DNA of 20,362 nt, from NCBI GenBank assembly GCA_012799115.1, contig JAAZLY010000213.1:1-20362 (forward strand), read 5' to 3'. Position numbers and translations under genes: made by a program. This stretch comes from Bacillota bacterium (GTDB lineage Bacteria; Bacillota; Limnochordia; Darwinibacteriales; Darwinibacteriaceae). Under the pieces are notes generated by a model. That model had not been told where the DNA came from and did not search any database. It saw only the letters and a list, made by a program, of their open reading frames with translations. This document shows positions 16,015 to 20,362 of the stretch, in pieces; the first letter of the stretch is position 1; every line of letters starts with the position of its first letter.

Positions 16015-16040
16015 GGGCGCCACAATCTGGCGCTTTTCCC
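16015..16040 (+). terminator. Terminator of the glucan operon
   Basis: GCGCCA (16017-16022) pairs with TGGCGC (16028-16033) around a CAATC loop, extendable by G-T pairs, followed by TTTTCCCTTT. It lies 10 nt after the glgP stop. The T tract is imperfect, so efficiency is uncertain. Confidence 0.65.
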
Positions 16041-16077
16041 TTTCCTCAGCTATACTTAGGGGCAGGAGGGGAGAGCT

Positions 16078-16551
16078 TTGTACAATACAGACTATTTGAA
16101 CCTACAGCGTCAGCTTCAGAGTCTCCTGGAGGGGGAGACTCATTGGTTGGCTAATCTAGCCAATACCTCTGCGCTACTATTCTCTGAACTTGAAGCCCTG
16201 AACTGGGTGGGCTTTTATCTGCTAGAGGATGCCGAGCTTGTCTTAGGACCATTTCAAGGGAAGCCAGCTTGCGTGCGTATACAACTTGGCAAAGGTGTCT
16301 GCGGAACCGCTGCAACGCGGCGAGAAGCCATTGTGGTTCCCGATGTTCACGCTTTTCCAGGGCACATTGCCTGTGATGCTGCTTCACAGTCCGAAGTGGT
16401 GATCCCTATGATAACTCGAGAGGGACGTCTCTTAGGTGTCTTGGATGTCGATAGTCCTGTCTTGAACCGTTTCACGACGGATGACGCTACCGGCTTGGCC
16501 AAGATCGTCGAGATCCTACTTGATGCTTGCAAGTGGCCACGGCTGGTCTAA
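16078..16551 (+). CDS. msrC: Free methionine-(R)-sulfoxide reductase (GAF domain)
   Basis: A 157-residue single GAF-domain enzyme that reduces free L-methionine-(R)-S-oxide, usually using thioredoxin. Family blocks are WVGFYLL, LVLGPFQGKPAC, GKGVCGTAA, VVPDVHAFPGHIACDAASQS, EVVIPM and LLGVLDVDSP. The three redox cysteines are present at 65, 75 and 99, with the same 10- and 24-residue spacing as the Escherichia coli enzyme. The start is TTG at 16078 (MYNTDYLNLQRQL) with GGAGGGGAG upstream. It lies 73 nt after glgP, beyond a hairpin, so it may have its own promoter. TATACT at 16051-16056 is a possible -10 but lacks a -35. Its stop overlaps the stop of the convergent phosphatase gene by 4 nt. 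Role: repair of oxidised methionine in an anaerobe. Confidence 0.94.
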   Translation: MYNTDYLNLQRQLQSLLEGETHWLANLANTSALLFSELEALNWVGFYLLEDAELVLGPFQGKPACVRIQLGKGVCGTAATRREAIVVPDVHAFPGHIACDAASQSEVVIPMITREGRLLGVLDVDSPVLNRFTTDDATGLAKIVEILLDACKWPRLV

Positions 16552-18053
16552 CCTTGAACGATACGCAACTCAACTCCATACACTTCTTGGAACATTTCTG
16601 CGCGCCTACGGGCGTCTCGAATCTCTAGATCCCGTTTCTGCGTGCCGAAGACTCGGAGTTCACATACTTCTGGGGTTAGGTTGGCCTGGAGACTCGTAAC
16701 AACCCCTGTGCGGGATCGATCAAGACTATGGGCGATCTGGAGCAAGGGCGCGAGTTTCTGGATGCTGATGATATCCTCTTCTTTAATGGGTCCATTCTCA
16801 ACGTAGTTTTTTACATTGGTTTGGATTAACCCATCATGGGATGCCGCCAGATAAGCTGCGGACACCCGCTCCCGTTGGGATAATCCCAGTAGGGGAGAGT
16901 TTAGGACTGCGTAGAGGGTATGTTTTTCGATATTCTCCACACTAATCACTGCTCCGAGTTCATGGAGCAGGCCTGCTATCAGAAGAAGCCTTCGTTCGTG
17001 ACTGCCTAAGTTGTGAAGGGGCGCGAGCTGGTCAAATAAGATGACCGCGAGGTTCGAAACCCGTCGCAAATGGTTCTCGTCGAGGTTGTGATAGTCGATG
17101 AGATTATGAATGTGATGTGTCAGAACACTAAACAAAATGGGATCTCTCGGATACGTATGCTTATAGAAAAGCCCGTCTCTGAGACTGCTGGCACTGACCA
17201 TCAATTCTTTACCACCGGTGGCTTTGAGCAAGTGGTGGATAATGCCAAATCCGGTTACGCTCAGATCAGCCCGGTCTTGTTCTAAGCCAGGAATTTGCCG
17301 TCTTTGCTTGAGATCCATGCGGCTTAGCATCGTGTAGATTTCCTCTACGGCCTCAGCGGGAATATGAATGCCGTGGGTGACATCGGGTACATAGTTCACG
17401 TGATGTCGATAGACACGTGCGAGAGAACGGAATGAGCCGCCTAGGCCCATAAGTCTCGGGTAGTTCGGGAGCCAGGTAATGCGGGAGAAGGTCTCATCTA
17501 GAAATGCCTCGAGAGCGCGCAGGCTATCTGGTGAGGGGCGATCTTGGAGGCCATACTTCTCCATGAGCGATACGGAGCCGAAGTCTAGAGTCGTCGTGTT
17601 CTGGTTGAGACGTTCTTTAAAGCCTACTAGTTTTAGTGCTCCCCCTCCGAGATCGGCCATGAGGCCAAAGGACTCGGTGACACTGTTGACAAGGCCAATA
17701 TAGCCAAGATAGGCTTCCTCTTCGCTGGAAAGCACTTGGATGGTCACCCCTGTGTCCTGGGCTATCCGATTGATCAGAGCAGCTCGATTTGGCGCTCGCC
17801 TGACTGCAGCAGTAGCTACCGCTATGATTTGCTTGACGTTTCTGGCGTGGCAAAACCTGACAAAAAGAGAGAGCATCTCTGCGGCAGAATTAATTCCCTC
17901 TTCTGTTAAGAACCCCTCTGCGTCGGTACCACTACGCAACCGGACGGATTCCTTGAGGTTTTCGATCTGATGATGAGCACCGTTTTCCTTAATGTCAATA
18001 ATGACTAGGCGTACTGAGTTTGATCCTAAGTCAATGATACCGATTCGATCCAT
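16548..18053 (-). CDS. Ppx/GppA-family phosphatase with degenerate HD-like C-terminus
   Basis: A 501-residue member of the exopolyphosphatase/guanosine pentaphosphatase family (sugar-kinase/Hsp70 fold). Seen: the N-terminal loop IIDLGSNSVRLVIIDI, SSEEEAYLGYIG around the catalytic glutamate, DLGGGALKLVGF where active relatives usually have DIGGGSTE, GSVSLMEKYG and GLGGSFRSL. The C-terminal region resembles the HD domain of long Ppx proteins, but the HD pair reads LLHELG and downstream histidines are largely missing (ENIEKHTLY, AASHDG). Both the phosphate loop and the HD metal site are therefore weakened, so activity on polyphosphate or pppGpp is uncertain. The ATG at 18053 is preceded by GGGAGGG at 7 nt. 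Monocistronic and leftward, divergent from the Rrf2 gene, with its stop overlapping the stop of the methionine sulfoxide reductase gene. Confidence 0.88.
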   Translation of the reverse strand: MDRIGIIDLGSNSVRLVIIDIKENGAHHQIENLKESVRLRSGTDAEGFLTEEGINSAAEMLSLFVRFCHARNVKQIIAVATAAVRRAPNRAALINRIAQDTGVTIQVLSSEEEAYLGYIGLVNSVTESFGLMADLGGGALKLVGFKERLNQNTTTLDFGSVSLMEKYGLQDRPSPDSLRALEAFLDETFSRITWLPNYPRLMGLGGSFRSLARVYRHHVNYVPDVTHGIHIPAEAVEEIYTMLSRMDLKQRRQIPGLEQDRADLSVTGFGIIHHLLKATGGKELMVSASSLRDGLFYKHTYPRDPILFSVLTHHIHNLIDYHNLDENHLRRVSNLAVILFDQLAPLHNLGSHERRLLLIAGLLHELGAVISVENIEKHTLYAVLNSPLLGLSQRERVSAAYLAASHDGLIQTNVKNYVENGPIKEEDIISIQKLAPLLQIAHSLDRSRTGVVTSLQANLTPEVCELRVFGTQKRDLEIRDARRRAEMFQEVYGVELRIVQG

Positions 18054-18125
18054 CGTCAGACCCTCCCGATTTCTTCGTTATTCCCATTCTAACAGATTCG
18101 CAGGGCCAAGGAAACATTGTCTTTC

Positions 18126-18154
18126 TTGACAGACGTTCTCGATATCAGTATAAT
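18126..18154 (+). promoter_or_regulatory. Consensus sigma-A promoter of the Rrf2 gene cluster
   Basis: TTGACA (18126-18131), a 17-bp spacer, then TATAAT (18149-18154): a perfect match to the housekeeping consensus. Transcription would start near 18161, giving a leader of about 63 nt before the GTG at 18224. Such a strong promoter ahead of a repressor gene suggests autorepression. The spacer contains GATATC but no long operator palindrome was recognised. Confidence 0.88.
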
Positions 18155-18179
18155 TTTGGTAAGGAATAGGAAAGAAAAT

Positions 18180-18209
18180 AGCCCGCAGAATGGGTTTTTT
18201 CGCGGGGCT
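18180..18209 (+). promoter_or_regulatory. Leader hairpin before the Rrf2 gene
   Basis: AGCCCGC (18180-18186) can pair with GCGGGGCT (18202-18209) with one bulged G, closing a 15-nt loop that contains T6. The stem ends just before the G-rich ribosome site (18211-18220). It could modulate translation or early termination. No known riboswitch class was recognised. Confidence 0.4.
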
Positions 18210-18223
18210 GGGTGGTGGAGTAA

Positions 18224-18634
18224 GTGGAGATTACTAAAAAATCGGAATATGCGGTGAGTGCCCTGGTAGAACTGGCTCAGTACCCAGGAGAGTTTATCTC
18301 TTCGAAGGTGATTGCGAGTCGACAGGAAATCCCAGTTAATTTTTTGCCCCAAATTATTGCACAATTAGGGTCGCCTGGCTGGGTTGTGGGTGTGCGTGGA
18401 CCTGGCGGCGGCGTGCGTCTAGAAGTAGATCCGTCGACTATTACTCTCAAGGATGTCATTGAACTCATTGAAGGACCCATTGCTATTTCAAAGTGCCTTA
18501 GTGGTGAAGTGATTTGCTCCCGGGAAGGGAACTGTCCTATGCACCCGGTCTGGGAAGAAGCCCAGGAGGCCTTTATTAATGTGTTGGAAACGAGGACGAT
18601 TGCAGATTTAGTGACCAATACCCCCGAAAAGTAA
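18224..18634 (+). CDS. Rrf2/IscR-family transcriptional regulator
   Basis: A 136-residue winged-helix regulator. Residues 1-65 show the family fold: MEITKKSEYAVSALVELAQY, a recognition-helix region around IPVNFLPQIIAQL, and the wing VRGPGGGVRL. Cys91, Cys98 and Cys104 (KCLSG...ICSREGNCPMHPVW) form the C-x6-C-x5-C set that binds an Fe-S cluster in IscR, NsrR and RsrR. This suggests sensing of cluster status, oxidation or nitric oxide. The start is GTG at 18224, preceded by GGTGG, and the gene lies behind a consensus promoter. No terminator separates it from the downstream Skp-like, rubredoxin and ferredoxin genes, so they may be its targets. The low-spaced cysteine set excludes CymR-like members, which lack the cysteines. 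Confidence 0.92.
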   Translation: MEITKKSEYAVSALVELAQYPGEFISSKVIASRQEIPVNFLPQIIAQLGSPGWVVGVRGPGGGVRLEVDPSTITLKDVIELIEGPIAISKCLSGEVICSREGNCPMHPVWEEAQEAFINVLETRTIADLVTNTPEK

Positions 18635-18702
18635 GGGCACGGCAGGAAATATATGTCGGGGGTGGAATAGTAATGTCAGTGAAATTCAAAGGAGTGTCCA
18701 GT

Positions 18703-19164
18703 TTGAGAAGACAAACACTAGGAATTATGCTTGTATTATTGGTCGCTTTGCTCGTGCCTCAATTGGCTTCAGCCAACACCATCGGTTATGTTGACTTCGA
18801 GTTTTTGTTTTATGCCCATCCAGAATATGATGCCAAGAATGCAGACTTACAGGTGGCCGCTGAAGAATTGTACTTAGAGATTGAAACGAAGGCTGAAGCA
18901 CTAGAGACGCAAGAAGAAATTGATGCATTGGTTGCAAGTTATGAACTTCAGTTTGAGCAAATTGAGCAAGAAGTGCGCCTTGATTTGGTTACCTTCATTC
19001 TGGATATAATCAAGACAGTGGCCGAGGCCCGCGGTATCCAGACCGTCTTACCTGAAAGCTCTGTTATCTATGGTGGAATCAACCTGACGGCTCCTGTCAT
19101 TGAATCCATGTACAGCTCTTACGGAATATCTGTTCCGTCTTCGATTCGGGAATTATTGCAGTAG
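18703..19164 (+). CDS. Skp/OmpH-family extracytoplasmic chaperone-like protein
   Basis: A 153-residue exported protein. After a signal peptide (MRRQTLGIMLVLLVALLVPQ then LASA) the mature part starts NTIGYVDFEFLFYAHPEY, the first strand of Skp/OmpH proteins. A Glu-rich alpha-helical, probably coiled-coil segment (about residues 45-105) follows, and the end VIYGGINLTAPVIESMYSSY is the family's closing strand and helix. In diderm bacteria Skp chaperones outer-membrane proteins in the periplasm. The TTG at 18703 is favoured by AAAGGAG 8 nt upstream; an in-frame ATG at 18673 with a G-rich site would add ten residues and remains possible. It lies 68 nt after the Rrf2 gene and upstream of rubredoxin, an unusual neighbourhood with no bamA or lpx genes in view. 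Confidence 0.82.
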   Translation: MRRQTLGIMLVLLVALLVPQLASANTIGYVDFEFLFYAHPEYDAKNADLQVAAEELYLEIETKAEALETQEEIDALVASYELQFEQIEQEVRLDLVTFILDIIKTVAEARGIQTVLPESSVIYGGINLTAPVIESMYSSYGISVPSSIRELLQ

Positions 19165-19229
19165 TTCCGGTAGGATTTTTTTGGTTTAGGTAGAATAAGC
19201 TAGGAAAAATCGGGAAAGAGGTGAAGGCG

Positions 19230-19388
19230 TTGTCAAAATGGGAGTGCACGGTTTGTGGTTATATCTATGATCCAGCTATTGGCGATCCGACACAGGACGT
19301 TCCACCAGGAGTAGATTTTAAGGACCTTCCAGATGATTGGACTTGTCCTGAATGTGGTGTAGGTAAGGATTTATTTGAAGAACTATAG
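19230..19388 (+). CDS. Rubredoxin
   Basis: A 52-residue one-iron electron carrier. The two iron-binding knuckles are CTVCGYIYDP and CPECGVGKDLFEEL, with the usual middle block GDPTQDVPPGVDF and PDDWTCPEC. Length is typical. The TTG at 19230 (MSKWECTVCGY) follows AGAGGTGA. An in-frame GTG at 19221 would add three residues and cannot be excluded. It lies 20 nt before the ferredoxin gene and 65 nt after the Skp-like gene. In anaerobes rubredoxin passes electrons to peroxide- or superoxide-reducing enzymes, none of which is in the window. Confidence 0.95.
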   Translation: MSKWECTVCGYIYDPAIGDPTQDVPPGVDFKDLPDDWTCPECGVGKDLFEEL

Positions 19389-19408
19389 GGACTGAGGAGG
19401 AAGAACGA

Positions 19409-19591
19409 GTGAATCCAACGATTAATGCCGATGAGTGTATTGGTTGCGGTTTGTGTGAGGAAATTTGCCCTGCAGTCTTTGAAATGGGCGATGATGGGCT
19501 CGCACATGTGAAAGATGGCGCCAACTGCGAAGCTGCAGGATGCTGTCAAGAGGCTGCAGATTCGTGTCCAACCGAAGCGATTTCCTTATAG
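19409..19591 (+). CDS. 4Fe-4S monocluster ferredoxin
   Basis: A 60-residue ferredoxin. CIGCGLCEEICP (Cys10, 13, 16, 20) and DSCPTEAI (Cys53) match the monocluster ferredoxins of Thermotoga and Desulfovibrio type, where Cys10, 13, 16 and 53 would hold one 4Fe-4S cluster. Cys20 and Cys45 or Cys46 could form the disulfide known in that group. Cys40 and one of the adjacent Cys45-Cys46 are extra. The GTG at 19409 has GGAGGA upstream. It is the last gene before a strong terminator and may serve as an electron acceptor for the PFOR seen at 2042-5560. Confidence 0.94.
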   Translation: MNPTINADECIGCGLCEEICPAVFEMGDDGLAHVKDGANCEAAGCCQEAADSCPTEAISL

Positions 19592-19611
19592 TCTCAAAAT
19601 GAATAGTGATT

Positions 19612-19644
19612 GAAAACCAGCTGTTTCAGCTGGTTTTCTTTTTT
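19612..19644 (+). terminator. Strong rho-independent terminator after ferredoxin
   Basis: A perfect 12-bp stem, GAAAACCAGCTG (19612-19623) with CAGCTGGTTTTC (19627-19638), a TTT loop and six T residues after it. It closes the Rrf2-Skp-rubredoxin-ferredoxin unit. Confidence 0.95.
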
Positions 19645-19728
19645 CCAAATTCCCCAGAAGTCTACTCGGTTAGCTCGTGATATTCCCGGGAACATTAAGC
19701 CTACCAGGACAAGAGGGAGGTGAAATTG

Positions 19729-20004
19729 ATGGCATTAGGATCTTCAAGCTCGAATACGAAAGTTGTACCCGAAGCGTACCAGGCCATGAATCAGTTCAAG
19801 TATGAAGTTGCCACTGAGCTAGGCATTAACCCCGAATACAAGTCTGGCTATTGGGGCAACATCTCTTCCCGTGAGTGTGGTGCCGTTGGTGGACATATGG
19901 TAAGACGTATGATCGCCGCTGCTCAGCAATCTTTAGTTGGCCAGGGCGCAGGAACCACTGGTTTTCGTGGGGGCTTCCCACAAGAACCGCAGCAGAACCA
20001 GTAG
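19729..20004 (+). CDS. Alpha/beta-type small acid-soluble spore protein (first copy)
   Basis: A 91-residue DNA-binding spore protein that coats and protects spore DNA. FKYEVATELGI contains the germination-protease (GPR) recognition site, with cleavage expected after the Glu of KYE. GYWGNISSRECGAVGGHMVRRMI is the clostridial form of the second DNA-binding helix. The C-terminus is Gly/Gln-rich and not conserved. The ATG at 19729 lies 8 nt after GGAGG. The in-frame GTG at 19720 overlaps the ribosome site and is rejected. Expression should be forespore-specific (sigma-G), but no convincing sigma-G promoter was fixed. Followed by its own terminator and a paralogue. Confidence 0.94.
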   Translation: MALGSSSSNTKVVPEAYQAMNQFKYEVATELGINPEYKSGYWGNISSRECGAVGGHMVRRMIAAAQQSLVGQGAGTTGFRGGFPQEPQQNQ

Positions 20005-20023
20005 GTTAAATACCTAACTGACC

Positions 20024-20064
20024 CAGGATGCCCCGTGCAAATGTGCGAGGCATCCTGTTTTGTT
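20024..20064 (+). terminator. Terminator between the two SASP genes
   Basis: CAGGATGCC (20024-20032) pairs with GGCATCCTG (20049-20057), a 9-bp stem followed by TTTTGTT. The second SASP ribosome site begins at once afterwards (AGAAGGAGGTGA, 20065-20076), so read-through probably feeds the second gene. Confidence 0.8.
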
Positions 20065-20084
20065 AGAAGGAGGTGAAGTCCAAA

Positions 20085-20321
20085 TTGGCCAAGAAAAGCA
20101 GGAGGAAAAAGCGCATTCCCATGCCTGAAGCCACCGAGGCGATGAATGTCTTCAAGTTTGAAATGGCCACAGAGTTAGGGATCAATCCTGCCTACGAGTC
20201 CGGCTATTGGGGAAATATTGCCTCCCGTGAAGGTGGGGCAGCTAGTGGACACATGGTGCGGCGTATGATCGCCGAAGCAGAACAAAGTCTAAATGAGCAC
20301 GAGGGTGGGTTCAAGACGTAG
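20085..20321 (+). CDS. Alpha/beta-type small acid-soluble spore protein (second copy, basic N-terminus)
   Basis: A 78-residue paralogue of the preceding protein. FKFEMATELGI holds the GPR cleavage site and GYWGNIASREGGAASGHMVRRM the DNA-binding helix. It differs in two ways: the N-terminus is strongly basic (AKKSRRKKRIP), and the conserved GAVGG reads GAASG. The Gly-rich tail of the first copy is missing. The TTG at 20085 is chosen because an exceptionally long ribosome site (AGAAGGAGGTGA, 20065-20076) precedes it; the spacing is rather long, and the in-frame GTG at 20073 lies inside that site. Tandem duplication of the SASP gene explains the similarity. Confidence 0.9.
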   Translation: MAKKSRRKKRIPMPEATEAMNVFKFEMATELGINPAYESGYWGNIASREGGAASGHMVRRMIAEAEQSLNEHEGGFKT

Positions 20322-20325
20322 CAGT

Positions 20326-20353
20326 TAGAGGGGACATCCCCTCTAGCATTTTT
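20326..20353 (+). terminator. Terminator after the second SASP gene
   Basis: TAGAGGGG (20326-20333) pairs with CCCCTCTA (20338-20345) around ACAT, followed by GCA and five T residues. It lies 4 nt after the SASP stop. Confidence 0.85.
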
Positions 20354-20362
20354 CCTTGTCAA

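Noticed and set aside
19141..19190. Possible terminator between the Skp-like gene and rubredoxin (T7 run after TCCGGTAGGA)
   Set aside because: Only 3-4 bp of pairing can be drawn before the T run, too weak to call.
19660..19715. Sigma-G promoter upstream of the first SASP gene (CATTAAG near 19694)
   Set aside because: The -10-like string has no -35 partner at an acceptable distance, so it is not supported.
1..20362. CRISPR arrays, insertion sequences, tRNA or rRNA genes
   Set aside because: No regularly spaced direct repeats, transposase genes, terminal repeats or cloverleaf sequences were recognised on either strand.

Overview
The window looks like chromosomal DNA from an anaerobic, endospore-forming member of the Firmicutes (Bacillota). 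Four things support this: a selenium-type glycine reductase operon (trxA-grdE-grdA), a single-chain pyruvate:ferredoxin oxidoreductase, two alpha/beta-type small acid-soluble spore proteins (SASPs), and a short spore-surface-type protein. A signal-peptide-bearing Skp/OmpH-family protein hints at a lineage with an outer membrane. Spores together with Skp would fit Limnochordia-like diderm Firmicutes, but that placement is inference. No insertion sequences, CRISPR arrays, tRNA or rRNA genes were seen. Coding density is high, the longest gene-free stretch is about 250 bases, and non-ATG starts (GTG, TTG) are very common.

Layout. (1) Positions 1-1788, leftward: thioredoxin trxA, grdE (pyruvoyl-forming protein B precursor) and the first 42 codons of grdA. 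The window ends two codons before the expected selenocysteine. (2) 2042-5560, rightward: PFOR/nifJ. (3) 5596-5769, leftward: 57-residue DUF3787-like spore protein, sharing a hairpin with PFOR. (4) 5894-6943, rightward: M42 metallopeptidase. (5) 6966-10605, leftward: GH65 disaccharide phosphorylase whose end overlaps a secreted 5'-nucleotidase. (6) 10730-16004, rightward, tight operon: GT4 glucan-type glycosyltransferase, a sugar-nucleotidyltransferase fused to a degenerate phosphohexomutase, and a short alpha-glucan phosphorylase. (7) 16078-16551, rightward: free methionine-(R)-sulfoxide reductase. (8) 16548-18053, leftward: Ppx/GppA-type phosphatase. (9) 18126-19591, rightward: consensus sigma-A promoter, Rrf2/IscR-like regulator with three cysteines, Skp-like protein, rubredoxin, ferredoxin, strong terminator. 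(10) 19729-20321: two paralogous SASP genes, each with its own terminator.

How they may work together. The left end is amino-acid fermentation: thioredoxin feeds electrons to glycine reductase, which makes acetyl phosphate, while PFOR oxidises pyruvate to acetyl-CoA and reduced ferredoxin. The middle is alpha-glucan or disaccharide turnover built around sugar 1-phosphates, with synthesis (nucleotidyltransferase, GT4) beside two phosphorolytic enzymes (GlgP, GH65) on divergent operons. The right end pairs a probable Fe-S or redox-sensing repressor with small electron carriers. The most unusual item is the fusion protein at 11970-14333, in which every catalytic loop of the phosphohexomutase half appears to be lost.
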